A stretch of 64,000 bases of DNA from Thermodesulfobacteriota bacterium (GTDB lineage Bacteria > Desulfobacterota > GWC2-55-46): positions 1,128,744-1,192,743 of the forward strand of contig CP129479.1 in NCBI GenBank assembly GCA_030583865.1, read 5' to 3'. The position numbers and the translations under genes were made by a program. The notes beneath the pieces were generated by a model, which was not told the origin of the DNA, did no database searches, and was given only the letters and a program-made list of their open reading frames with translations. Positions 17,796-26,898 of this stretch are shown here, piece by piece; positions within the stretch are counted from its first letter, which is position 1; every line of letters starts with the position of its first letter.

Positions 17796-20700
17796 ATGAA
17801 CGGCAGAGGGGGATACTCGCTGATCGAGGTCCTGATAGCGATATTCATAACCGGCGTGGTGGCCGTGTCTATATACTCCCTCTACAACACGTTCTTCATC
17901 CAGTCGCATACCCAGGACCTGAAGGTGGAGGCGCAGCAGAACGCCAGGGTGGCCCTGAACCTCATGGAAAGGGAGTTCATGAACGCGGGGTACGCGGCCT
18001 GCGACGGCAACGTGATCCAGGAGGCGACGTCGACATCGATACAGTTCGTCTACACCGACCCTGAGGAGGACGGGAGCCTGAGCGCCACGGCAGGTCAGTG
18101 CCTGAGGGTCATGTACGCGCTCCAGACTCTTGACGGAGTTCAGGTGTTGGTAAGAAGGGCCGATACCGGCTCAGGTAGCGGCTGGACGACCGGCACGACC
18201 GAACTCGTGGCCGAGCACGTGGACAATATCGTTTTCACCTACTATGACATCGACGGCAATCCCGCGAACACCTCAACGCAGGCCGAGAGGAACGCCATAA
18301 GGTTCGTCTCGGTGAACCTCGTGACCAAGACCAAGTCGGCTGTCCAGGGCATCGGCGCCCCTGCAACCTTCATGTCCGAGACGAATATAAGGCTCAGGAA
18401 CCTGGGGGTCGGGGCCTCGGCTTACGATACTACCGCGCCAGTGCAGACGACCGGACTCCAGGTAAGGGACCCCGGCATATGCGGCAGGCTCAATGTCAAG
18501 TGGACGAAGAACACTGAAGGCGACATCAGGGGCTATAAGGTCTACTACGGCGTCGCGTCCGGCTCGTACGAGGGCGTCGTTAATATCCCCGTGACCGTCC
18601 TTTCAGGGAACGAGCACAGTTGCACGGACACCGGAAGCGAGATCGAGTGCACTATAAGCCCCTCCAACCCTCCTCTGGCAAACAGCCCCGCTGACGGGAG
18701 CTCGACCACGACATATTACCTGACGGTCAAGGCCTACGACAACGCCCTTAACCACAGCGACCCTGCTGCGGAGGTCTACGGCAACCCTGACCCGAGCAGC
18801 TCCGAGTTCGATTCGGGCGCCGACGACTCGACCCTCAACTCCATAAGTCCCGTCCCGGTCACCGGCTTTTCCGGCGCCGACGGCCCCTCTGACGGACAGG
18901 TGCTCCTGAGCTGGACCCCGTATGACAGCTCGACCAACCCCGACGTCACCGGCTTCAGGATATACAGGTCCACGTCGCCGTTCACGAGCTATCCCATAGA
19001 CCATACGGCTTCGGGCATAGACTGGATAGCCGGCGAGCCGGGTAGCGGCAAGCCCGAAGTAGGCAAAAACGCCACGAGCTATACCGACTCAGGGGGCCTT
19101 ATCGGCTGCCGCATCTATTACTACGCCATAGCGCCTGTAGCCTGCGATACCACACTCCTTACCGACGCCGGAGGGGAGCTCAAGTACGCAAACGACGACT
19201 ATGACGCGACCTGCGGAGACGGAGAAGAGCCCTGCTCGCCCGGGACGGGCTTTGCGGCCTCCTCAGGCTCGGACACGGCACCGGCAAAGACGACCCCTCC
19301 CGGCGCGCCTACGATCGACGCCAGGGCCGGGTGGAAAAGGGTCGCGCTATCGCTTACGCAGCCCTCTGACGCGGACATAAAGCAGACATGCGTATACACC
19401 GAGGAGAGCGCAACCTACCCGTTCCTTTCCGACATCGTGAACGCGAGCGGGTGCTACGAGGTGACCCATCCCGGCCAGCTCATACCCGACTCCGGCGGCA
19501 TATTCACATCGGCTGAGCTTCCGCCCGCGCAGTCCACCTCTTTCTGGCATGATTCCATGGACGTGGAGAGCCCGGCGGAGCCGTCCCTTGCCGAGACGGG
19601 CACTTATTCGTACAGGGCGGTCTCCTTCGACAACTGCGGGAACGGCTCGGACATAACCGGCGCCCAGGCAACGACCATACTCTGCGGCGAGGACCCTCCC
19701 TCTGGCGAGAAGCCCCCGGCGGTCACGGACCCGACTGTCGGGTGCTGCGCCGGGCCGGTAACGCTTTCCTGGACCCCGGTGCCGAGCGACACCTCATCGC
19801 CGTCAAGCGTATCAAACCCTTACGACCTCGCGGGCTATAGGGTAATCAGGGCCGAGGACGCGGCTTTCACCATCGGCGCGCAAATCGTCTCGGGAAGCGC
19901 TCCGTTCTGGGGCTCGACATTCAGCGACAGCAGCGTCGAGGAGGGGAAGACCTATTACTACAGGATAGCCTCCACCGACTGCCCCTATGAGAGGGGAAAC
20001 CCGTCGGACGCGACGATAATAAGCCATGCGAATTCGGGCTACCTCAATTCCGTCACAGTCGGCCCCGTGAGGCCCGGAAAGCTCGACAGGGACGAGAAGA
20101 CCACAGACGTGCAGGACGACCACAGGGAGGTCCTGACCGGCGTGACAATCGCCGGCGACGGGTCAAGCGCGCCCACTGCAGGTTTTACGCACGACTCGGT
20201 CACCATGTTCCTCAATAACACGAGCACCGGCCCGATTACCGTTACAGGCGTGAGCGTTTCCTGGGTGAACCCGGCTGCATATCTCAGGGAGGTGACCATA
20301 GGCGGAGGCGACAGCTCCGTTGGCGCCACTACCACGAGCCTTGCCGCCGGGCTTACCGGCGCGTCCGGGACGTCCCCGTACACCAGGGCGGTGACCAGTG
20401 CCTCGCTCTCCAACGTCACGATTCCTGGCCTTGAAAACCACGTGCCCATTACATTCACATTCAAAGACTCGGGCGGGAACGCCATTGACATGAGGGACGA
20501 CCAGTTCCTCATAACCCTTGCGGCAACCAACGACTCTACAGGCTCGTCCTGCTCCTCTTACCTGACTGTTTCCGAGCTGCAGGAGGGAGTTTTCGTTCCG
20601 CTCGGCCCGAGCGTGACCGCTACACAGCAGAATAGCCCCATAAACCCCACCTTCGGCTATGCGGTGCCCGGCTCCACGGGGCTCAATACCGTCCCGTCCG

Positions 20701-22052
20701 GCTCGGACGCGGGAATAGTCGCGGATTCGGGCGTCCAGGTGGCCATATCCGCGAATATCGCAGGAAACACCACCGACGCGGTCACCGGAAACAAGGTGCC
20801 GGTCTCATCGGCGACGATCTATTACAGGGCGACGGCGAAAACGGTCACCACGGCTCCCGCCGGAGGCTATACCGCGGTTTCGATGTCGAACGTCGGCGGC
20901 GATATATGGTCCGGCAACATCCCCAACTTCGACGGCCAGCGCATCTGGTATTATGTCGTAGGCGCTGACGCTGACGGCAACTGGGACCGCGACCCAGAGA
21001 TAGCGCACGGCGCGTATGTCTACGACCAGGGCGAGTTCGAACTATGCGCCGTTACGCCGAGCGCGCCCACAGGGCTTGCCGCCACCGCGGTCGGGTCAAG
21101 CGTCACACTGACATGGAACCCTGTAACCACTTACTCGAGCGGCGCGGCGGTGGATACGGAAGAAGATGCGATACTCTACCGGATATTCAGGGACGGCGCC
21201 CAGGAAGGCTCCGACCAGGCCGGCACGAGCTACACCGACACTGTCCCCTTGAACGGCGTATACAGGTACACCGTAAGGGCGCTCAATTCCTGCGCTGACC
21301 CGGGGCCGAACGTAAGCTCTGACTCGAATACGGCCGCGACATGCGTCGGCATGAGCGGGCAGGCGACCATAAGCGTGAGCCCCACCACGATATACAGGGG
21401 CGAGAGCTTCACGGTCACTGTAGTGGACTGCCTGGCCCTCAGCACGGGCTATGAGACGACCCTGCAGACCTTGAACGTTGACAGCGGCTTCTCGACGTTC
21501 TATGTCAGGAGCGGCGTGCCTCATACTTACACCCCGCCTGTCATTGAAACGGGTGTTGCGACCGGCACGTTCGTAAAGACGATAGAGACCTCGGCCTCTT
21601 CGGAGGCCGGGAAGCTACAGACCCTTGCGTCGGATACGATCACGGCATTCTACACCTACGCCTCGCCGCAGACAGCGACCGTGAGCGTGATTGTCGACCC
21701 GTGCGCGAATACGCCCAGGGCGCCGGCTTCCCTCTCGGGCTCGAAGAGCGGCCAGAACATGACGCTAAACTGGAGCGCGGTATCGTTCAATACCGACGAC
21801 ACCTCCATAACCGACCTCGCCGGCTACAGGGTCTACGAGAAGGTCTGCAATGACGGGGCCCCGAACTGCACAGGCTCCAGCATACAGAAGGACTGGTTCC
21901 TGAGGACGTCAGTCGGCCCGGGCACTACATCGGTTACCCTTAGCGCCGACCAGGGCAACCTTAACCAGAGGATGTACCATTTCAGGGTGACTGCCTTCGA
22001 TTCGTGCTCCACCCCGAACGAGAGCAGCCCGTCGAGCGTGTGGTATGAATAA
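17796..22052 (+). CDS. Giant modular PilW-type minor pilin with a beta-sandwich/FnIII array
   Basis: A 1,418-residue protein. Residues 1-6 (MNGRGG) are a prepilin leader and YSLIEVLIAIFITGVVAVSIYSLYNTF is the pilin helix. The PilW-like part runs to about residue 215 (AQQNARVALNLMEREFMNAGY). After it come repeated beta-sandwich modules with FnIII hallmarks (VTLSW, AGYRVIRA, YTVRAL). Rough positions are 218-325, 356-455, 501-618, 640-735, 1087-1179 and 1305-1418. Two longer beta-rich segments lie at about 749-935 and 946-1078, and another at 1187-1302. Cysteines often come in pairs per module, suggesting periplasmic or extracellular disulfides. Ordinary PilW is about 300-350 residues. ATG 17796 follows AGGGG; the ORF opens at 17679 and another ATG at 17742 overlaps the pilV stop. 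Confidence 0.88.
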   Translation: MNGRGGYSLIEVLIAIFITGVVAVSIYSLYNTFFIQSHTQDLKVEAQQNARVALNLMEREFMNAGYAACDGNVIQEATSTSIQFVYTDPEEDGSLSATAGQCLRVMYALQTLDGVQVLVRRADTGSGSGWTTGTTELVAEHVDNIVFTYYDIDGNPANTSTQAERNAIRFVSVNLVTKTKSAVQGIGAPATFMSETNIRLRNLGVGASAYDTTAPVQTTGLQVRDPGICGRLNVKWTKNTEGDIRGYKVYYGVASGSYEGVVNIPVTVLSGNEHSCTDTGSEIECTISPSNPPLANSPADGSSTTTYYLTVKAYDNALNHSDPAAEVYGNPDPSSSEFDSGADDSTLNSISPVPVTGFSGADGPSDGQVLLSWTPYDSSTNPDVTGFRIYRSTSPFTSYPIDHTASGIDWIAGEPGSGKPEVGKNATSYTDSGGLIGCRIYYYAIAPVACDTTLLTDAGGELKYANDDYDATCGDGEEPCSPGTGFAASSGSDTAPAKTTPPGAPTIDARAGWKRVALSLTQPSDADIKQTCVYTEESATYPFLSDIVNASGCYEVTHPGQLIPDSGGIFTSAELPPAQSTSFWHDSMDVESPAEPSLAETGTYSYRAVSFDNCGNGSDITGAQATTILCGEDPPSGEKPPAVTDPTVGCCAGPVTLSWTPVPSDTSSPSSVSNPYDLAGYRVIRAEDAAFTIGAQIVSGSAPFWGSTFSDSSVEEGKTYYYRIASTDCPYERGNPSDATIISHANSGYLNSVTVGPVRPGKLDRDEKTTDVQDDHREVLTGVTIAGDGSSAPTAGFTHDSVTMFLNNTSTGPITVTGVSVSWVNPAAYLREVTIGGGDSSVGATTTSLAAGLTGASGTSPYTRAVTSASLSNVTIPGLENHVPITFTFKDSGGNAIDMRDDQFLITLAATNDSTGSSCSSYLTVSELQEGVFVPLGPSVTATQQNSPINPTFGYAVPGSTGLNTVPSGSDAGIVADSGVQVAISANIAGNTTDAVTGNKVPVSSATIYYRATAKTVTTAPAGGYTAVSMSNVGGDIWSGNIPNFDGQRIWYYVVGADADGNWDRDPEIAHGAYVYDQGEFELCAVTPSAPTGLAATAVGSSVTLTWNPVTTYSSGAAVDTEEDAILYRIFRDGAQEGSDQAGTSYTDTVPLNGVYRYTVRALNSCADPGPNVSSDSNTAATCVGMSGQATISVSPTTIYRGESFTVTVVDCLALSTGYETTLQTLNVDSGFSTFYVRSGVPHTYTPPVIETGVATGTFVKTIETSASSEAGKLQTLASDTITAFYTYASPQTATVSVIVDPCANTPRAPASLSGSKSGQNMTLNWSAVSFNTDDTSITDLAGYRVYEKVCNDGAPNCTGSSIQKDWFLRTSVGPGTTSVTLSADQGNLNQRMYHFRVTAFDSCSTPNESSPSSVWYE

Positions 22053-23325
22053 CATGATAAAACAGGCCGGAAGAGACGAACGGGGCTTTATCCTGGTGCT
22101 TGCGCTCGTGACCATGCTGGCCATGACCATAATCGGCCTCTCGGTCATCATGAACATGACGACGGACATGCAGCTTTCCCGTAACGAGCGGGACGCCAAG
22201 ATGGCGTTCCAGCTCGCCGAGGCCGGGGTGCACGAGGCAATGTCGAGGTTCCGGCTGGCGTCAGGGAACGCGAGATACACAGGGGAGAGCGCCGCTGATG
22301 CGGGCTACAGGGACCTGGCCACATGGAACTCCGACGGGTCGAAAGACTTCAGCTCCGGGAACGGCAACGCCGACAGGAGGAGCGCGGACAGCCTTAACTA
22401 CAACGTAACTGTCGAATACCTCGGCGAGGGCAACCCCGAGGGCTTCTGCGACGGCAATGGCGTGGGCCCTAACACCTCAGGCAACCATTCCGACCCTAAT
22501 TCGACCACCTGGACCTGTGATAACAGCCCCGAGGAGATAGTCATGTACGGCAGGGACTTTAACCTTGTCGACACAGCCACATTCGTGACCTGGGGCAAGC
22601 ATCCGGTCTACAAGGTAACTTCCATCGGTACCTCGAATAACATATCGAGGACCGTGGTGGCCTATGTGGGCGCGAGCAACCTCAATACCGATACAGAATT
22701 CGGCATAAACACCAACGGTTGCGTAAACGTGTCCGGAGGCGCCGCCGACATCGGAGCAGTAAAGCAGGGGCCGGGCTGCGGCTGCGACCCCAAGATAACC
22801 GACGGAGGCGGCTCCTGCGAGCCCAACAAAACCACCGAAGACGACATGAATACCTATCTCGGCGAGGACATATCCGAGATAATCGAGTTCGCCAACGAAA
22901 GGCACAGCTGCAAGAACGGCACCTGCAGCGCTCCGGGCGACGACATACCTTCGAGCGGCAAGATAGAGGGTGTTGTCCAGGACTGGGGAGACTACGCCGG
23001 GAATACCTATTCCACGATGATATACATAGACAACAAGGGAGGAAAAGAGGTGAGCCTTTCCGGCAACTTTACGGGAAGGGGCATACTCATCGTGACCGGC
23101 GACCTCACCTTGAGCGGCACGCTCGCCTACGAGGGGCTTATATACGTCTTCGGCACTGTGACTCTCTCCGGCGGCGGAAGCTCCATGAACGTCTTCGGCG
23201 GCCTCATGGCCGACAGCACCGTCTCGGTCAATGGAAATATCGACGTCGTATACGACCAGGACACGCTTAACGACGTCGCGAGGGAGAACTCAAAACCCGC
23301 CATAATACTCTGGAAGAGGCTGTAA
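22045..23325 (+). CDS. PilX-type minor pilin with Cys-rich insert and beta-rich C-terminus
   Basis: A 426-residue protein starting with leader plus GFILVLALVTMLAMTIIGLSVIMN and the PilX signature NERDAKMAFQLAEAGVHEAM. The centre (about residues 225-300) carries many Cys (CGCDPK, CEPNK, HSCKNGTC). The C-terminal ~110 residues have short beta-strand repeats (EVSLSGNFTGRGILIVTGDL, TLSGTLAYEGLIYVFGTVTL), resembling a small beta-helix. ATG 22045 overlaps the preceding stop; ATG 22054 is an alternative. PilX proteins usually sit beside PilY1, but no PilY1 gene follows. Confidence 0.85.
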   Translation: MNNMIKQAGRDERGFILVLALVTMLAMTIIGLSVIMNMTTDMQLSRNERDAKMAFQLAEAGVHEAMSRFRLASGNARYTGESAADAGYRDLATWNSDGSKDFSSGNGNADRRSADSLNYNVTVEYLGEGNPEGFCDGNGVGPNTSGNHSDPNSTTWTCDNSPEEIVMYGRDFNLVDTATFVTWGKHPVYKVTSIGTSNNISRTVVAYVGASNLNTDTEFGINTNGCVNVSGGAADIGAVKQGPGCGCDPKITDGGGSCEPNKTTEDDMNTYLGEDISEIIEFANERHSCKNGTCSAPGDDIPSSGKIEGVVQDWGDYAGNTYSTMIYIDNKGGKEVSLSGNFTGRGILIVTGDLTLSGTLAYEGLIYVFGTVTLSGGGSSMNVFGGLMADSTVSVNGNIDVVYDQDTLNDVARENSKPAIILWKRL

Positions 23326-23374
23326 CCGCAAGCTTCATCAAAAAGCAGCCCTTTCCTCAATCAGCACGAGTCCA

Positions 23375-23418
23375 ATCCAGGGGCCGCTGCCGGGCAGTCT
23401 GGCAGAGGACCCCTGGAT
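23375..23418. repeat. Nested hairpin after pilX
   Basis: ATCCAGGGG (23375-23383) pairs with CCCCTGGAT (23410-23418), and inside it CTGCC (23387-23391) pairs with GGCAG (23401-23405). No T-run follows, so it is not a simple intrinsic terminator; it could protect the 3' end of the transcript. Confidence 0.55.
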
Positions 23419-23589
23419 CACCGGCCCATCTCGGCTCTGCTCCCCTCAACACGACCAGGCACCCCGCGCGAAAAAAAAGTAAAAGGGCGGCACCTATTGG
23501 CGTCCCCGGGCCGGAATAAAAAAAGTCCTAAACTTATCCGGGTGTGCGCCGATATTATAGTTAATTATGTGCCAATTAGAAGAAATATG

Positions 23590-23619
23590 TTGACAATTAT
23601 GGCTCATTGGAGATAGATT
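23590..23619 (+). promoter_or_regulatory. Possible promoter of the XRE-pilMNOPQ operon
   Basis: A perfect TTGACA (23590-23595) followed after 18 bases by TAGATT (23614-23619). It lies about 95 bases before the XRE gene; the -10 box is weak. Confidence 0.4.
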
Positions 23620-23712
23620 GCAGCCAATCCAGCTCAGATTCGTAATTCCCGGTCAGCTAAAGCGGCTCTCCATCGAGACCATCCATACCCTTGTGACTAA
23701 AGTGCTTGTGCC

Positions 23713-23910
23713 ATGACGAGAAATAATCTAAAGAAGATACGTGAGGGCATGCTCCTCAGCAAATCCGAACTTGCCAGGAAGGCGGGGGTCTCCCCGCTTA
23801 CAATAGACAGGATAGAGAGAGGATACCCTTGCAGGCTCGAGACGAAACGGAAGCTCATATGCGCGCTGGGCCTCAAGGTCTCCGACAAGGGCAAGATATT
23901 CCTGGACTGA
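23713..23910 (+). CDS. Small XRE-family helix-turn-helix regulator
   Basis: A 65-residue single-domain DNA-binding protein. The HTH spans nearly the whole length: LKKIREGMLLSKSELARKAG, then SPLTIDRIERG as the recognition helix. There is no effector domain. It starts at ATG 23713 and ends 10 bases before pilM, so it is probably the first gene of the pilMNOPQ transcript and a candidate local repressor or activator of it. It has none of the toxin-antitoxin context often seen with XRE proteins. Confidence 0.85.
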   Translation: MTRNNLKKIREGMLLSKSELARKAGVSPLTIDRIERGYPCRLETKRKLICALGLKVSDKGKIFLD

Positions 23911-23920
23911 CGGGGGTAAA

Positions 23921-24988
23921 ATGAACTTTTCCTTCAGCAAGAAAAAGGACGCCGTGGCATTCGACATCGGCTCCAATTCAATAAAACTTGTGCAGATGAA
24001 CCGCACCAAGAAGGGCTGGGAGCTCGTGAAGATGGGCATGGCCAAGCTTCCTCCAGAGGCCATTGTCGACGGCTCCATCATCGATTCCATGACCGTCACC
24101 AACACGCTCCGCGAGCTCGCGAAGGAGCACGGCGTGAAGGTGAAGGACGCGGTCTCGTCGCTCACCGGCCATTCCGTCATCATAAAGAAGGTCAGCTTCC
24201 CGGCAATGACCGAGGACGAGCTGGCGGACTCCATCCAGTGGGAGGCCGAGCAGTACATCCCGTTCCCCATAAGCGACGTCAACATCGACTTCCAGATACT
24301 CGGGACCGACGCCGAGGGCAGGGGGCAGATGGACGTCATGCTCGTGGCGGTAAAGCGCGACGTCATAAACGACTACACCAATGTCATAAAGGAGGCCGGC
24401 CTGAACCCGGTCGTGATAGACGTGGACTCCTTCGCCCTCGAGAACATGATGGAGGTGAACTACCCGCTCGCTCCCGGCGAGAACATCGCCATGGTCAACA
24501 TAGGGGCGAGCATCACGAGCATAAGCGTGATACTCGGCGGCATCACCATATTCACCAGGTCCATCCCCATGGGCGGCAACCAGTTCACCGAAGAGATACA
24601 GAGGCAGCTTAACATAAGCTTCAAGGACGCCGAGGACCTGAAGACCGGGGCCAGGGAGCCGTCCGAGCAGGAGGCAACTGAGCTCGCGGCGGCGCTGGAA
24701 TCGGTCTCCACCAACCTCGCGTTCGAGGTCAAGAGGTCGCTCGATTTCTTCCTCGGCGGGGCGCACGGCTCCTATATCAGCAAGATATTCCTTTCCGGCG
24801 GAGGCTCCAGGGTCGCGGGCCTGCAGAACCTGATGCAGGAGAAGACCTCGGTCCCCGTAGAGCCGGTCGACCCGTTCAAGGGCATCGAGGCCAACCCGAA
24901 GCATTTCGGCCCCGAGGCGCTCAAGGAGGCCGCGCCGCTCTTCGGCGTGGCTGTCGGACTCGCCACACGGAGGTTCGCCGACAGATGA
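23921..24988 (+). CDS. pilM: Type IV pilus assembly ATPase-like protein PilM
   Basis: A 355-residue actin-like (ASKHA/FtsA fold) cytoplasmic protein that recruits PilN at the inner membrane. Typical blocks are VAFDIGSNSIKLVQM, ISFKDAEDLKTG and IFLSGGGSRVAGLQ. GGGGGTAAA before the ATG at 23921 provides a Shine-Dalgarno sequence. The stop overlaps pilN by ATGA. PilM, PilN, PilO and PilP form the alignment complex that links the pilus motor to the PilQ secretin. Confidence 0.97.
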   Translation: MNFSFSKKKDAVAFDIGSNSIKLVQMNRTKKGWELVKMGMAKLPPEAIVDGSIIDSMTVTNTLRELAKEHGVKVKDAVSSLTGHSVIIKKVSFPAMTEDELADSIQWEAEQYIPFPISDVNIDFQILGTDAEGRGQMDVMLVAVKRDVINDYTNVIKEAGLNPVVIDVDSFALENMMEVNYPLAPGENIAMVNIGASITSISVILGGITIFTRSIPMGGNQFTEEIQRQLNISFKDAEDLKTGAREPSEQEATELAAALESVSTNLAFEVKRSLDFFLGGAHGSYISKIFLSGGGSRVAGLQNLMQEKTSVPVEPVDPFKGIEANPKHFGPEALKEAAPLFGVAVGLATRRFADR

Positions 24989-25611
24989 TACGCATAAACC
25001 TGTTGCCCGTAAGGGCCGCCAAGAAAAAAGAGTCCATACGCCTCCAGCTCACGGTAGCCGGGCTGGCCACCTTCTTCGTCGCAGCCGTCTCGATAGCCGT
25101 TTACATCGTCGCCGCAGCCGAGGCGGGCGGGCTTCAGGACCAGATAACCTCCGGCAACCAGGAGCTCAACCAGCTCACGAAGAAGATAGGCGAGCTTTCA
25201 AAGATAAAGGAGCAGAAGAGGATAGTAGAGGAAAAGCTCGCAATAATAAACCAGCTTGAGTCCGACAGGACGGGCCCGGTAAGGCTCCTGAGGAACATAA
25301 GCGAGGCCATCCCGCAGAGGGCCTGGGTCAAGACGCTCAGGGACAAGGACTACCAGATCTCCATAGAGGGATACGCGTCAGACGACGAGGTGGTCGCGGA
25401 GTTCATGAGGGGGCTTGAGAGGGCGGGAATCGGCAAGGTCGAGCTCGAGGTGGCCAAGAGGGAGACGGAAAAGGAGTCCGGCTCCGAGGTGGTGAGCTTC
25501 GTTATCCGCCTGGAAAAGGAAAGGCCCGAGAGGGAGATGAAGGCCGACGCAAAAGGAATGGATAAAGGCAAGGCGGCCGGCAGGAAACCCGCGGCCAGGG
25601 AGAAAAAATAA
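24985..25611 (+). CDS. pilN: Type IV pilus alignment protein PilN
   Basis: A 208-residue bitopic inner-membrane protein. The N-terminal MIRINLLPVR is the conserved PilM-binding motif. A membrane helix follows (about residues 22-45, VAGLATFFVAAVSIAVYIVAA), then a coiled coil and a ferredoxin-like periplasmic domain (WVKTLRDKDYQISIEGYA). The C-terminal ~25 residues are very basic (Lys/Arg-rich), unusual but compatible with a tail. It is translationally coupled at both ends. Confidence 0.95.
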   Translation: MIRINLLPVRAAKKKESIRLQLTVAGLATFFVAAVSIAVYIVAAAEAGGLQDQITSGNQELNQLTKKIGELSKIKEQKRIVEEKLAIINQLESDRTGPVRLLRNISEAIPQRAWVKTLRDKDYQISIEGYASDDEVVAEFMRGLERAGIGKVELEVAKRETEKESGSEVVSFVIRLEKERPEREMKADAKGMDKGKAAGRKPAAREKK

Positions 25612-26252
25612 TGGCCTTTCCGATCAAGATAAACATCGACTCTGTATTAAAGCTCCCTCTCTCGAAGAGGATACTCATACTCGCGGGCGTGAACCTGGCC
25701 GTGGCCGGGCTTATGTACTGGTTCCTCATCGGCCCCAAGTACGCAAAGGTTGCTGAGCTTGACTCGGAACTTTCGGCGCTTACGGTCAAGCTCAACGAGA
25801 GCAGGCAGATCGCGGCGGACATACCGAAATACCTGAAGGAGAAGGAAGAGATGGAGGAGAAGCTCGCGGCAGCCGTCGCGCAGCTTCCGAACGCGAAGGA
25901 GATACCCGACCTCATCGACGGCATAAGCGGGGCCGGCGTCCAGGCCGGGCTGAAGATACTGCTCTTCAAGCCCGACAAGGAAGTCGAGAAGGGCTTCTAC
26001 GCCGAGGTCCCGGTGAAGATGACGGTCGAGGGCAGGTACGAAAGCCTCTATGACTTCAGCTTCAAGATAGGGAACCTTCCGAGGATAGTGAACCTCGGAA
26101 GCCTCGAGGTCGTCTCCCAGGGACATAAAAACCGCGTGCCCGTCCTGAAAACGGACCTGGTCGCGACTACCTTCAGGTTCCTCCCCGGGGATGCAGCCGC
26201 GGCAGTGCAGGAGGAAGAGGGAGACCGGAAAAAAGGAGACCGGAAAAAATAA
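25611..26252 (+). CDS. pilO: Type IV pilus alignment protein PilO
   Basis: A 213-residue partner of PilN. It has one membrane helix (ILILAGVNLAVAGLMYWFLI), a coiled coil with E/K repeats, and a periplasmic fold with KILLFKPDKEVEKGFYAEVPVK. The start ATG shares its A with the pilN stop TAATG. The last ~10 residues repeat GDRKK twice, a tiny tandem duplication at the DNA level (26219-26249). Confidence 0.94.
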   Translation: MAFPIKINIDSVLKLPLSKRILILAGVNLAVAGLMYWFLIGPKYAKVAELDSELSALTVKLNESRQIAADIPKYLKEKEEMEEKLAAAVAQLPNAKEIPDLIDGISGAGVQAGLKILLFKPDKEVEKGFYAEVPVKMTVEGRYESLYDFSFKIGNLPRIVNLGSLEVVSQGHKNRVPVLKTDLVATTFRFLPGDAAAAVQEEEGDRKKGDRKK

Positions 26253-26253
26253 G

Positions 26254-26769
26254 ATGAAAAGGAACCTTTTCATAGCGTTGGCGCTTTTTCTTCCGCTCCT
26301 CGCGGTCTCATGCAGCAAGACCGAAGAGGCGGCCGTTGAGAACGCGGCGAAGCCGGCGGCCAAAAAAGAAACTGTAAGGGACGCGGAAAAGGCCGTGCAG
26401 CCGTCCGGCGCGGAATCAGGCGGCACAACCGACCTGAGGAACCCTTTCCAGAGCCATCTAATCGCGTCCAGGGGCATCGAAGGCCCGGCCAGGATAAAGG
26501 GCCCGCTTGAGTGCTGCGAGCTCAACACTTTCAAGCTCATGGCCGTGGTCGTGGGCTCCGCCGATTCCGAGGGCTTCGCGCTCGTTCAGGCGCCTGACTC
26601 GAAACGGTATGTGATCAGAAGAGGGGACACGCTCGGCACGAGGGAAGGCAAGGTGGTGAAGTTCACCTCGAACTCAGTTGTCGTACGCGAGGTCTCAAGG
26701 GACGCGGAGGGCAAGGTAAGGTCCTCCGAGGACGTCGATTTCAGGCTGCCTGAAAAGGCTGGCGAATAG
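26254..26769 (+). CDS. pilP: Type IV pilus lipoprotein PilP
   Basis: A 171-residue lipoprotein with a short signal peptide and lipobox LAVSC (Cys20). An Ala/Glu/Lys-rich linker follows, then the HR-type PilP domain (LRNPFQSHL, ALVQAPDSKRYVIRRGDTLG). PilP tethers PilNO to the N0/N1 part of the PilQ secretin. ATG 26254 is one base after the pilO stop; the ORF is open upstream to 26191 but that part lies in pilO and lacks the signal peptide. Confidence 0.94.
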   Translation: MKRNLFIALALFLPLLAVSCSKTEEAAVENAAKPAAKKETVRDAEKAVQPSGAESGGTTDLRNPFQSHLIASRGIEGPARIKGPLECCELNTFKLMAVVVGSADSEGFALVQAPDSKRYVIRRGDTLGTREGKVVKFTSNSVVVREVSRDAEGKVRSSEDVDFRLPEKAGE

Positions 26770-26898
26770 ATTTTTCCGGAACGTCCGTCCTTCGCCCGGA
26801 ACCAGGGCGAGGGTCGAGAATGCCGGGCCTATCCCGGCCCTGGCGCAAGCGCTTGGCAGTTCCAGCCGCTCCCAAGGGAAACATAAACGGAGGTTTAT

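Larger units (their letters stand above)
23326..23712. other. Intergenic region, 387 bases, between pilX and the pilM operon
   Basis: No protein gene seen. It contains a nested hairpin (23375-23418), an A-rich stretch near 23470 and 23520, and a possible promoter (23590-23618). PilY1 would be expected here by analogy with other minor-pilin operons, but no remnant of it is recognisable. Confidence 0.5.
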
